Source of the DNA: CAUZIZ01 sp965218775
GTDB taxonomy: Bacteria; Acidobacteriota; UBA6911; RPQK01; JAJDTT01
DNA: 64,000 nt
Direction: 5' to 3'
Assembly: GCA_965218775.1 (NCBI GenBank)
Contig: CBDCLS010000002.1
Coordinates: 62,001 to 126,000, forward strand
In this document: positions 51,738 through 60,740 of the stretch, piece by piece
How positions within the stretch are numbered: position 1 is the first letter of the stretch
How the letters are laid out: every line of letters begins with the position of its first letter
Position numbers and translations under genes: made by a program
Notes under the pieces: model-generated
The model's input: the letters and a program-made list of their open reading frames with translations, nothing else
Databases searched by the model: none
What the model was told of the DNA's origin: nothing

Positions 51738-52742
51738 ATGAAGGGGCGATTCGTGAGCTATACACATGCCTTGTTTCTAGGGCTAGTCCTTCTTCAGGCG
51801 TGCTCTCCTGCTGAGGTCGACCAGCAGATGGGGTCGTCTGCTTCGGTGGACATGAAGTTCCACCGGTTGAAGGTGGAGCCACAGGTTCATTCCACCTATC
51901 CCACCTACCGTCGCTACCACGACGGCTTGGCCCCCCAGGTTGTGGTCATTACAGTGGACGGCTTGGAACGAATCGGCTGGGAGGATCGGCCCGCCAAAGC
52001 TTCCTGGATTGTGAGACTTCCAGAACAGATCTATATGAACGGGAAAAAGCTCCACTACCAGGTGGGGATGGAGTGGAAATTGGAAGGGGAGCGATGGTCC
52101 TACGCCGGCAGTCCCGTGAAGGATCTGAACGGTCTCTGGAAAAATAATCCAAACGAGGGATGGTATCTGGAACCGGCCGGAGAGCAGAAACCCGTCCTGG
52201 GTCAGCAGGCCGCCAGCATCTACGCCGATTCCATGGGAGCCCACTACAGTGTTGGGGCCACCAATGGCTCTGATGAGACCTGGAGGGACGTGTACACCTG
52301 GATCTGCCTGGATCACTTCCACACGCCGGTTACCGGATATCGACCCTACCTCAAGGTCGGATCTTCGTGGACCGAGTACCAGATGATCCCGAAGGTCGGC
52401 CCGAGTACTTTTCTACCAATCGAGGGAAGGGAAGAGGAATACTCCAGGGTTCGCCCTGGATCGATGACGTCCCCTCCCGTGAGCTTCCCTGGCGTGGTTT
52501 GCTGGAACATCACCAACAAAGGCCCTCTCCTCACGGCGCACCTATCGAACGACTCTTTGGCGGTACTGGCCAATCAGAACGCTCCCTGCACCGACCTGCT
52601 CCTCTGGTTTGGGGATTTGGAACCAGGGCAGCAAGTGACCCGCGGCGGTCACATCCTCATAGCGGAGACCGATCTGAAGTCTTTTCAGCAGCAGGAAAGC
52701 GCCCTGATGGAGCGTTTGGATAAGATAGTGCCGGAGTCGTAG
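51738..52742 (+). CDS. Lipoprotein of unknown function
   Basis: A 334-residue protein with a lipobox (ALFLGLVLLQAC). I do not recognise the family. It has several Trp-rich beta segments (WEDRPAKASWIVRLP, GMEWKLEGERWSYAG, NPNEGWYLEP), the phrase TWICLDHFHTPVTGYRPYL, and a C-terminal strand-turn region (PCTDLLLWFGDLEPGQQ). This suggests a beta-sandwich exported binding or ligand-presenting protein. It lies between propeller paralogue 3 and an aldo/keto reductase remnant. Confidence 0.6.
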   Translation: MKGRFVSYTHALFLGLVLLQACSPAEVDQQMGSSASVDMKFHRLKVEPQVHSTYPTYRRYHDGLAPQVVVITVDGLERIGWEDRPAKASWIVRLPEQIYMNGKKLHYQVGMEWKLEGERWSYAGSPVKDLNGLWKNNPNEGWYLEPAGEQKPVLGQQAASIYADSMGAHYSVGATNGSDETWRDVYTWICLDHFHTPVTGYRPYLKVGSSWTEYQMIPKVGPSTFLPIEGREEEYSRVRPGSMTSPPVSFPGVVCWNITNKGPLLTAHLSNDSLAVLANQNAPCTDLLLWFGDLEPGQQVTRGGHILIAETDLKSFQQQESALMERLDKIVPES

Positions 52743-52770
52743 CCAAGTTGTAGCTCTGGTCGGAGCTGCC

Positions 52771-53271
52771 TTGGAGCCGCGCTTCTTCTCAGAGACCGGC
52801 AAGGTTCGCTACATCGGCTTCACCGGGCACAAGGATCCCGACATTCATCTGAAGATGCTCTCCAAGGATTTTGACTTCGATACCGTGCAGATGCCTTTGA
52901 ATCCCTTTGATTATCACTACCGCAGCTTCGAAAGAAATGTCCTGCCTGTTCTTTCGAAACGGCAGATTGGGGTCATCGCCATGAAGACCATGGGCTTCGG
53001 TCATATCCTTCTGACCCGTGCGGTCAGTCCCGAGGAGTGTATCCACTATGTCTTGAATCTGCCGGTCTCCACTATCTGCACCGGGTCCGACTCGCTGGAA
53101 GTGCTGGAGAAGAACGTCAAGGCAGCCCAATCGTTCAAGCCGCTTGACGAGGAACAAGTCGCGAGTATCCTGAGGCGCACGTCGCAGCGAGCCGTGTCGG
53201 GCGTCTACGAACCTTACAAGAGCACGGATGACTTCAGCAAGCCGCTGCTGTGGAAAGAGCTACAGAGCTAA
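52771..53271 (+). pseudogene. Aldo/keto reductase, C-terminal part only
   Basis: A 166-residue remnant. Homology begins around TGKVRYIGFTGHKDPDIHL and continues VQMPLNPFDYHYRSFERNVLP, IGVIAMKTMGFGHIL, LPVSTICTGSDSLEVLEKN to the end. This is the C-terminal half of aldo/keto reductases, including the cofactor-binding Ser/Arg region. The first ~130 residues, with the catalytic Asp-Tyr-Lys-His, are missing and the frame upstream overlaps another gene, so it is not a functional reductase. Confidence 0.7.
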
Positions 53272-53280
53272 AGTGCTTTC

Positions 53281-53306
53281 TAAGTAGTTGGACACCAACT
53301 AACTTA
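53281..53306 (+). terminator. Hairpin, possible terminator
   Basis: TAAGTAGTTGG-ACA-CCAACTAACTTA forms a ~10-bp stem with a single-base bulge, 9 bp after the aldo/keto reductase remnant stop. The T-run after it is short (TTATAT), so termination is uncertain. Confidence 0.35.
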
Positions 53307-53374
53307 TATCATTTAAGAAATACTCATCCTATCACCCCTCCTGGCCACAGCTAGCACTCAAACTGGTCGCGGGC

Positions 53375-53456
53375 GTAGCGGTGGGCTCCAGGCCGCCGTC
53401 GGTCGAGCCAAAGGCTCGAAAGAAGGGAAACACTTCGGTCTGGAGACCAAAGCTAC
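53375..53456 (-). repeat. BIME copy E (two GTAG-REPs)
   Basis: Left arm GTAG then CGGTGGGCT-CC-AGGCCGCCG; right arm (minus strand) GTAG then CTTTGGTCT-CC-AGACCGAAG. Relative to copies A and C, the right arm has changed C:G to T:A on both sides of the stem. The inner hairpin TCGAGCC-AAA-GGCTCGA is also perfect, its outer pair T:A instead of C:G. It ends 10 bp from the stop of paralogue 4. Confidence 0.87.
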
Positions 53457-53466
53457 GTCTACCACG

Positions 53467-55023
53467 CTATTCGAACCAAAAGGAAAACAGCTCTGCCTGC
53501 TTGAGGCTGAACTCCAGACGGATGGCCTTTCCCTTGAGACCGCTCAGGTCGTCCTGCTCCCTCCACTGGATTGTGTGATCGATCGAATCAGCGCTGAAGA
53601 CGCTGCACTGCTCATAGCCCCACTGGGGCAGGGGGAAGCCGTCAAACTCACCATCGCCCTGGCGAATGGCGACACCCACCGAACCACCCGGGGAGGTCCT
53701 GGCGTTGATGTGTAGACTACCCCCGGGATATGCGATGGGTTTAGTCAGCATATTTCCTTCATCAGGTGCTTCTAGAGAGACGAAGCCATCGCGGCGCAGG
53801 CTGGCCAGACAGAGGTGGTTGTCTCCGGGTTGGACCTCTTTCGAGATATGTCGGCTCTGGTGTCCGGTGTAGTAGATATCGACGCGGTCGTCACGCTCGA
53901 TCACTCCCTTGCCGACATAGACTCGTCCTGCGTCGTAGGAGCCCTGGGGCCCAGTCGCCAAGAAAAGGGGGCGCTGTGGATGGCGTTCCCAATGCCTACC
54001 GTCACGGCTCCAGGTGAGCTGAACATCGATCTTCATATCTTTTGGACGGGGAGCCTTCCGGTCGAAGGGCGGTCGGTGGTAGAACATGTGCAGAAAGCCG
54101 AAGTAAACACCCTGATAGCGCGTGACCGGCATGCAATAGAGTGAATAGGGGTCCAACTCATCCGGAACCACAGCCTGTTCGGGCTGGCTCCAGTGAATCA
54201 GATCGGTGCTCTCGGAATAGGCGATGCGGCGGATCTCACCGGCATTGATCGGCGGACGCCGATAGGACATCAGTACGCCCCGCTCGAGGTTGTAGGTAAC
54301 GTTGTTCGAGGTATCGCTCTGGCCCCTGAAAATCGGATTCTCTTTCTGGTCAGTCCAGCGGATGCCATCTTCGCTGAAGGCCAGTCGAAGCTCCTGGCCG
54401 CCGGCAATCAACTCAGGATGTGGATCGCGACCGGCGGGGCCTCGATTGTAGAGCATCAAGTAGCGCCCACGCTGCCGCCATTTCGCGGGGGATGGACTGA
54501 CGCCGAGGCTATCGTAGGTGAACTTCGGGCCGCCCAGGAAGATATTGTTGGCCTTGCTCCCGTCGGATTCGACCAGACCGAGGCTGGGGGCTCGCCACTG
54601 GAGACCGTCGGATGACTCAAAGTATCGTCCCCGACTCAACCAATAGAATCCAGGTGGAGTCGGTTGTTCGACGAGGATGTTGCTGGCAGCCCAAAGCCGA
54701 TACAGGCCGGTGTCGTCATCGCGGATAACGCTGATATAGGGTGCGGTCCAGTCCGGGTTGAGCCCATCCGGTCCGGTTGAGAAGAGCGGATTGGAGGGAT
54801 GTTTGGTGGGCTGGTGGACCTTTCTGCGGCAGGCGCGGACGTCTTCGACAACGTAGTTGTCCAGCAAGAGCTGGCGTTGATTCCCGATCTCGAGTGGCGT
54901 CGTCGGAACGATCGCATAAGAGCCTCTGATGGTCCACTGATGGCCGTTTTCTGCCAAGCCTGGAAAGCTGGACGAAGCCAGAACAACCAAGCTGAAGGCC
55001 GACCGAACCAGAATGCTTCCCAT
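53467..55023 (-). CDS. GH32/43-like beta-propeller protein (paralogue 4)
   Basis: A 518-residue exported protein. ATG 55023 with AAGGAC upstream gives the signal FSLVVLASSSFPGLA. Blade motifs: TGLYRLWAASN, RYFESSDGLQWRAPSLGL, SDGSKANNIF, LAFSEDGIRWTDQ, LTWSRDGRHWERH. The C-terminal beta-sandwich is the same as in the other three (SVGVAIRQGDGEFDGF...LFSFWF). Divergence between the four is large, so the duplications are old. A carbohydrate-active role is likely; the catalytic residues cannot be named. Confidence 0.75.
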   Translation of the reverse strand: MGSILVRSAFSLVVLASSSFPGLAENGHQWTIRGSYAIVPTTPLEIGNQRQLLLDNYVVEDVRACRRKVHQPTKHPSNPLFSTGPDGLNPDWTAPYISVIRDDDTGLYRLWAASNILVEQPTPPGFYWLSRGRYFESSDGLQWRAPSLGLVESDGSKANNIFLGGPKFTYDSLGVSPSPAKWRQRGRYLMLYNRGPAGRDPHPELIAGGQELRLAFSEDGIRWTDQKENPIFRGQSDTSNNVTYNLERGVLMSYRRPPINAGEIRRIAYSESTDLIHWSQPEQAVVPDELDPYSLYCMPVTRYQGVYFGFLHMFYHRPPFDRKAPRPKDMKIDVQLTWSRDGRHWERHPQRPLFLATGPQGSYDAGRVYVGKGVIERDDRVDIYYTGHQSRHISKEVQPGDNHLCLASLRRDGFVSLEAPDEGNMLTKPIAYPGGSLHINARTSPGGSVGVAIRQGDGEFDGFPLPQWGYEQCSVFSADSIDHTIQWREQDDLSGLKGKAIRLEFSLKQAELFSFWFE

Positions 55024-55054
55024 TTATGTCCTTCCTTACATGCCTGCGGGCCCG

Positions 55055-56567
55055 TTACTTCTGGACCTTTTCCGAGACCACTTCGCGCGCGCTCAACCGA
55101 CGCAGCAGGGCAGCGGTGCTGGTTTGGACAAGCAGCGGTGGGGAGCCAGGATGGAAGTAGCGCTCTGCGATGAAAAGCGGAGTTTGTCCCAGCTTGTTCT
55201 GGACATTTATTCTGGCACCGTGGTCGACGAGCAGCTGGACAATGGCATCGGATTTGATGCGTGCAGCGCCGTGTAGCGCAGTCTCTCCCTCGTCATTGCT
55301 CGCACCCCACGTCAGCACCCAGTTCCAGCGCCAGTTTGACGGCTTCCAGCGATCTGCTTTCGCTCACTCGGCTCTCAGATAGGTCTCGGCGGACGCCGGC
55401 TGCCATCATCAGGGGTGTCGTCTTGTCCTCGGACATCAGCAGGGGAGAAGCACCGCCGTCCACGAGGACGCGCATGACGTTGGCATCTCCAGCCATGGCC
55501 GCCAGCAAGAAGGGGGTGGCTCCGGTCGGCTTCTCATTCTCCTTGGTGTAGCCGATCCGAGGAGGTTGCTTCTCGAGTCGTGCGTTGGGATTTGCACCCC
55601 TCCTCAGGAGCGCCTTCACCAGTTCCAGCTTGCCCTCTCGGAGCCCAGCCATCATTCTCCATTCGCGATTGACCGGTGCCACGATGCCGTTGGGGCCAGT
55701 CATCTCGGTCTCCCAGGAGCCGGCGGCCCAATGAAGCGCCGTATAGCCCGTTTCGTAGGCGTTGGGGTTCGCGCCCTGGTCGAGCAGAAAAATGGCCAGC
55801 CGTACATGGCCTCGGATGGTCGCCACCAGCAGAGCGCTTCCGTGCGACGAGGTCTCATTCACGTTCGCCCCTGAGTCCAGCAAGATTCGGGCTGCTCCAA
55901 GATCGCCCTGCCGTGCGGCAAACAGCAATGGTGTAAAGCCACCCTTCGAGCGGGCCGAGATATCTGCTCCCCGCTCGATCAATATCCGAGCGATATCGAG
56001 GTGCATCTCTGAGAGCGCCCACATCAACGCTGTCTGTTGCTTGACGGGCGTCTTGGCGTTGACGTCGGCACCTCCGGCTATCAGAGCCTCTACAGCCTCG
56101 GTGCTGCCGCTTCGCGCGGCCGCCATCAACGGCGACTCGCCGCTCGAAGGGATGGAGTTGGGATTCGCGCCAGCCTTCAACAAAGTCTTGACCGAGGAGG
56201 CGCTGCCGTTGGCACTAGCGAGCGAAAGCGGCGTGACCCCCAGATCATTGGCAGCGTTCACCTGTGCGCCGGCGTCGATCAGCAGGGTCACGGCTTCCAG
56301 ATCATCCCAGTAGGCCGCCCAATGCAGCGCCGTTGCGCCGTCGGCCTGGGGGACATTCACGTCGGCTCGTCTGTCCAGCAGAGCCCGTAGAGTTGCTTTG
56401 TCTTGGCGTTTGGCTGCTTCGACCACTCGAGATGGCAAGGACCAGGCTTGGGCCTCTCCCTCTGCTTTTTCGCCCGCCCTGATTTCAGTCGGGGCAGCTA
56501 AAAGGTTGCCCACCGAAAACACCAGGACGATCCAGCTACTTCCCGGAAGCTTCAGGTTGGCACTCAT
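55055..56567 (-). pseudogene. Ankyrin repeat protein, frameshifted near the C-terminus
   Basis: A ~500-residue exported ankyrin protein (signal WIVLVFSVGNLLAA) with about ten 33-residue repeats of the TPLxxAxxxGxxxxVxxLLxxGAxxN form, e.g. ALHWAAYWDDLEAVTLLIDAGAQVNA and ALMWALSEMHLDIARILIERGAD. The main frame stops at 55293 after LELGADVG. The continuation (ASNDEGETALHGAARIKSDA to the end at 55055) is in another frame. The switch falls at a run of four C's on the plus strand (55305-55308); one base fewer joins the frames. It may be a real frameshift, programmed slippage or a sequencing error. Divergent from the DUF1592-DUF1552 operon. Confidence 0.75.
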
Positions 56568-56647
56568 CCTCGTCCCTCTTTTCCTTCGATTGCACCCCGC
56601 GGTTGGGCAGTGCCATAATACTTGGAAATACTACCGATTGGGAATCA

Positions 56648-59038
56648 ATGAACCCCAAGACCGTTCTAGGTTGCATCGGAGTCGCGTGGGCTGCTGTTGT
56701 CTGTCTTCAAGCTACAGGTGTAGGTGCGGCGAAGAGTGTTGCGGTTGGCCCCAGGCTGCAGTCGCCTTCTGTCATGTCCGCGCCAGTCTCCCATTATCGC
56801 GCGCTGCTGGATCGCTACTGTGTCGGTTGCCACAATCAAGAGCAACAGACGGCGGGACTGGAGCTCGACTCGATCGATATGGCTGAGGTGGGCGATAACG
56901 CAGAGGTGTGGGAAAAGGTAGTGGAGAAACTTCGGACCAAAGCGATGCCACCTTTCGGCTCGGCGCGGCCGGACGAAGCCGCCTATGCAGCTCTGCGTTC
57001 CTGGTTGGAGGGTGCCCTCGACTCCGCAGCTGCAGCCAGTCCCAATCCAGGTAGGCCCGCTGTTCATCGTCTTAACCGGACCGAATACGCCAACGTGATC
57101 CGGGACTTACTGGGGCTGGAGATTGACAGCCGATCGCTGTTGCCTGCCGACGATCTGGGTTACGGTTTTGACAACATCGCCGATACCCTTTCCTTCTCTC
57201 CCTTGCTGCTAGAGCGATATCTGTCGGCGGCGAAGAAGATCAGTCAGCTTGCCATTGGCGATCCAAGCATCGTGGCGACTCTTGAAACCTATGAGGTTTC
57301 GCCCCTCCTGGTTCAGGACGGGCGCATGAGTGAGGAGCTTCCATTCGGGTCAGGTGGCGGGCTGGTGATTCGCCATCACTTCCCGCTAGATGCTGAGTAC
57401 GTCATGGAGGTCAAGCTCCAAAGGCGAAGAGTGCGCCAGCCCCGCCAGCTCGACGTCCGCTTGGATGGGAAACGCATCAAGCTGATCAAATTCGAGGGCG
57501 GGGAAAGGAGCTCGGAGTACGGGAAACCCGTCGAGGGAAATCCGCAAGTCCGCTTTTCCGCAAGGGCGGGGACGCGGCTGGTGGGGGTTTCGTTTCTTCA
57601 GAGTGCGTCGGTACCTGAAGGTGTTCGTCCGGTGCGTGTGCCCGTGGGTAGCCTCAGGGGAAGCTTCACCGATTATGGCGTGAATAGTGTTCAGATCGAT
57701 GGTCCCTACAACGTCCGGGGACCCGGTGAGACGCCGAGCCGCCAACGGATCTTCGTCTGTCGTCCAGCCGACAACCAGGATGATACCGAGTCGACGTGTG
57801 CCCAGCGAATCTTGTCCACACTCGCCCGCCGGGCGTATCGCCGTCCGGTCACCGATGACGATGTCCTGACGCTTCTCAAATTCTACAGAGTGGGTCGGAG
57901 GCAAGGGGATTTCGAGACTGGTATCCAATCGGCGGTCGAGAGAATCCTGGTCGATCCGGAGTTTCTGTTCCGCATTGAGCGCGAGCCGGCGACCGCAGTG
58001 CCCTCTGCCGCCTTTTACCTCAGCGATGTGGAACTGGCCTCACGCCTGTCCTACTTTCTCTGGAGCAGCCTGCCCGATGACGAGCTGCTCGAGGTCGCCG
58101 TCGACGGCAAGCTCAGGGATCCAGCGGTTCTGGAATACCAGGTTCGGCGTATGCTGACCGACACCCGGTCGAATGCGTTGGTGAGTAACTTCGCGACCCA
58201 ATGGCTGCACTTGCGTAACCTACGCGCGGTTACCCCGGATGTGAACCGTTATCCCGAGTGGGACGATAACCTGCGCCAGGCCCTCCTGCGTGAGACTGAA
58301 CTGTTCGTAAGCAGCCAGCTACGCGAGGATCACAGTATGGTGGATTTGCTGGCCTCCAGCGACACATTCGTCAACGAACGGCTGGCCCGACACTACGGAA
58401 TTCCCAACGTTTACGGGAAGCGTTTTCGGCAAGTAAGTTTCAGTGATGGGAGGAGGGGAGGCCTATTAGGTCAGGGCAGTATCCTGACTGTGACCTCGTA
58501 TGCCAATCGAACTTCCCCAGTGCTGCGTGGTAAATGGTTGCTCGAGAACATTCTCGGAACTGTAGTGCCTCCCCCGCCTGCTGACGTGCCAGAGCTTGTG
58601 GAGGGCAGTGGGAGTGGCAAACCGGCTTCTCTGCGAGAACGGCTGGAGCAGCACACGAAGAACCCTGCCTGTGCGAGCTGCCATTCGAGGATGGACCCGC
58701 TAGGCTTCGCGCTCGAAAACTTCGATGCCATCGGCAGATGGCGTACCCTGGACAAGGACGGCATTCCTATCGGCGCGTCGGCAACGCTTCCCGACGGGAC
58801 GACGTTTCAGGGCCCGGCGCAGCTGAGGGACCTGCTGTTGAATCGTCGCCAGGAATTCGTCGCGACCGTGACCAGAAAGCTTCTCACTTATGCCGTCGGA
58901 CGTGGGATCGAGTATTATGACCTACCAGCGGTCCGTGCGATCATGCGCGAGGCGGCGCCCAGCGACTACCGCTGGTCGTCGATTATTCTGGGTATCAGCA
59001 AGAGCCGGCCGTTTCAAATGAGGAAGTCGCGACCATGA
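56648..59038 (+). CDS. DUF1592/DUF1588 cytochrome c-type protein
   Basis: A 796-residue exported protein. ATG 56648 is used (the frame extends to 56603 but the signal GCIGVAWAAVVCLQATGVGA starts after 56648). It has a c-type haem motif LDRYCVGCHNQ, then DUF1587-like (RLNRTEYANVIRDLLGLEID), DUF1595-like (QRILSTLARRAYRRPVTDDDV), DUF1592 (YFLWSSLPDDELL, FATQWLHLRNL), DUF1588 with a second CxxCH (NPACASCHSRMDPLGFALENFDAIGRWR) and a DUF1585 tail (FVATVTRKLLTYAVGRGIEYYD). It overlaps the DUF1552 gene by 4 bp and is its usual partner. Confidence 0.92.
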   Translation: MNPKTVLGCIGVAWAAVVCLQATGVGAAKSVAVGPRLQSPSVMSAPVSHYRALLDRYCVGCHNQEQQTAGLELDSIDMAEVGDNAEVWEKVVEKLRTKAMPPFGSARPDEAAYAALRSWLEGALDSAAAASPNPGRPAVHRLNRTEYANVIRDLLGLEIDSRSLLPADDLGYGFDNIADTLSFSPLLLERYLSAAKKISQLAIGDPSIVATLETYEVSPLLVQDGRMSEELPFGSGGGLVIRHHFPLDAEYVMEVKLQRRRVRQPRQLDVRLDGKRIKLIKFEGGERSSEYGKPVEGNPQVRFSARAGTRLVGVSFLQSASVPEGVRPVRVPVGSLRGSFTDYGVNSVQIDGPYNVRGPGETPSRQRIFVCRPADNQDDTESTCAQRILSTLARRAYRRPVTDDDVLTLLKFYRVGRRQGDFETGIQSAVERILVDPEFLFRIEREPATAVPSAAFYLSDVELASRLSYFLWSSLPDDELLEVAVDGKLRDPAVLEYQVRRMLTDTRSNALVSNFATQWLHLRNLRAVTPDVNRYPEWDDNLRQALLRETELFVSSQLREDHSMVDLLASSDTFVNERLARHYGIPNVYGKRFRQVSFSDGRRGGLLGQGSILTVTSYANRTSPVLRGKWLLENILGTVVPPPPADVPELVEGSGSGKPASLRERLEQHTKNPACASCHSRMDPLGFALENFDAIGRWRTLDKDGIPIGASATLPDGTTFQGPAQLRDLLLNRRQEFVATVTRKLLTYAVGRGIEYYDLPAVRAIMREAAPSDYRWSSIILGISKSRPFQMRKSRP

Positions 59039-60408
59039 TGGTTATCAGTAAGAGGTACCTGCCTCGCCGAACATTCCTGCGCGGACTCGGTGCGTCCATC
59101 GCACTACCGCTGCTGGACAGCATGGTGCCTGCCTTGGCTGCTACGAGCAAGACGGTAGCTAAACCGGCGAGCCGACTAGGTGTGATTTACGTGCCGCATG
59201 GAGCCGTGATGGAGAAGTGGACTCCCCTGGCGGCGGGTACCGGTTTCGAATTCACACAAATTCTAGAGCCGTTGACTCCGTTTCGGAATGATCTATTGGT
59301 GCTGAGCGGGCTTAGCAACGAGCCGGGGGTTGCCCTACCGGGTGAGCCCGCGGGCGGCCACGGACGGATCGGTGGAGCCTTCCTCACGGGTGTGCACGTG
59401 AAGCCGACGGAGGGCGCCAACGTCGAAGCCGGTGTCTCGGCCGACCAGATTGCGGCAGCCCAGTTGGGTCAGCACACCCAACTGGCGTCCCTCGAGCTCG
59501 CCTTGGAGGCTACCGATCTAGCTGGTGCCTGCGACGTTGGCTACAGCTGCTCCTACATCAATACGCTCTCCTGGCGCAGTTCCACCACGCCCTTACCAAC
59601 CGAGAACAACCCACGCGCGGTCTTCGAACGTCTGTTCGGAGACCAGGACAGTACCGATCCAGCTACGCGACTAAGTCACATCCGGGCCAAGCGGAGCATT
59701 CTCGACTCAGTAACCCAAAGGGTGACCGAGCTTCAGGGGAAGATCGGGACGGGTGATCGCACCAAGCTCAGCGAATACCTGGAGGCGGTGCGGGATGTGG
59801 AGCGGCGTATCCAGGTCGCGGAGGCGCAAGGCGAGCGGGAGGCGATGGTCGTGAAACGGCCTGGCGGCATTCCTTCTGGCTTCGAAGAGCACGCCAAGCT
59901 GATGCTGGATTTGCAGGTCCTCGCTTACCAGTCTGACCTGACACGTGTCATTACCTTCATGATGGGCAGGGAACTGAGCCAGCGAACCTATCCCGAGATC
60001 GGTGTCCCTGATCCGCACCACCCACTGTCACACCACCAAGGCGACGTCAAGAAGTTGGAGAAGCTGGCAAAAGTCAGCATCCTCCACGTGCGAATGTTCG
60101 CCTATTACCTGGAGAGGCTGCGATCGACGCCCGATGGTGACGGCTCCTTGCTCGACCATGTGACCCTACTCTACGGCAGCGGCATGAGCGATAGCGACCT
60201 GCACGATGCCCATAACCTTCCAATGTTGTTGGCGGGTGGGGGCGCGGGTCAGATCAAGGGAGGCCGCCATCTCCGGTATCCCAAGGATACCCCGCTTACG
60301 AATCTCTACATGACGGTGCTGAACCAGTTAGGGGTGCCGGTGGAGAGCATCGGCGACAGCACGGGGCAAGTCGAACATCTGTCCGACATCGACTCTGCGA
60401 CAGCCTGA
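59035..60408 (+). CDS. DUF1552 domain protein (Tat-exported)
   Basis: A 457-residue protein with Tat signal (PRRTFLRGLGASIALPLLDSM). Conserved DUF1552 stretches are LGVIYVPHGAVMEKWTP, NDLLVLSGLSNEPG, HGRIGGAFLTGVHVK, VISFMMGRE-like VITFMMGRELSQRTYPEIG, DPHHPLSHHQGD and LLYGSGMSDSDLHDAHNLPMLLAGGG. Like DUF1501 it has a sulfatase/alkaline-phosphatase-like look. Starts inside the preceding stop (ATGATG), so the two genes are translationally coupled. The pair forms an alternative to the DUF1501-DUF1553 unit also present here. Confidence 0.92.
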   Translation: MMVISKRYLPRRTFLRGLGASIALPLLDSMVPALAATSKTVAKPASRLGVIYVPHGAVMEKWTPLAAGTGFEFTQILEPLTPFRNDLLVLSGLSNEPGVALPGEPAGGHGRIGGAFLTGVHVKPTEGANVEAGVSADQIAAAQLGQHTQLASLELALEATDLAGACDVGYSCSYINTLSWRSSTTPLPTENNPRAVFERLFGDQDSTDPATRLSHIRAKRSILDSVTQRVTELQGKIGTGDRTKLSEYLEAVRDVERRIQVAEAQGEREAMVVKRPGGIPSGFEEHAKLMLDLQVLAYQSDLTRVITFMMGRELSQRTYPEIGVPDPHHPLSHHQGDVKKLEKLAKVSILHVRMFAYYLERLRSTPDGDGSLLDHVTLLYGSGMSDSDLHDAHNLPMLLAGGGAGQIKGGRHLRYPKDTPLTNLYMTVLNQLGVPVESIGDSTGQVEHLSDIDSATA

Positions 60409-60413
60409 AGTAA

Positions 60414-60430
60414 GGAGAAGTGGCTTCTCC
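60414..60430 (+). terminator. Hairpin after the DUF1592-DUF1552 operon
   Basis: GGAGAAG-TGG-CTTCTCC is a perfect 7-bp stem with a 3-nt loop, 5 bp after the stop. No T-run follows, so it could be a weak terminator or an mRNA-end stabiliser. Confidence 0.35.
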
Positions 60431-60594
60431 AGTGATCGAGTGTGGCTGGCGGGGAACACTGGCCCGAAGCATCGATGGCACCGTCAAGGCTTTGTCAGAT
60501 AGCGGCTCCTACATGATTTTCTTGCCGAGTAAGTTTCAGCTAAGTGTCCCCCGAGCGGTGCTGCCCCATTTGAGAACGATACTTCGGGTCCGGT

Positions 60595-60670
60595 GTAGCG
60601 GTGACCTCCAGGCCGCCGTCCAAGCCGAAGGCTCAGAAGAATAAGACTTCGGCCTGGAGGCCAAAGCTAC
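60595..60670 (-). repeat. BIME copy F (two GTAG-REPs)
   Basis: Left arm GTAG then CGGTGACCT-CC-AGGCCGCCG; right arm (minus strand) GTAG then CTTTGGCCT-CC-AGGCCGAAG. The middle hairpin is partly lost (AAGCC-GAA-GGCTC). It lies in the 330-bp gap between the DUF1552 gene and the BNR-PHP gene, about 70 bp before the latter; the rest of the gap holds only the hairpin at 60414. Confidence 0.85.
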
Positions 60671-60740
60671 TTCTGCAAATCAAGTTTCAGGTTGGCAATC
60701 TGGGATCGGTGGACTGCCTTGTAACCCGAGGGATACCCGT

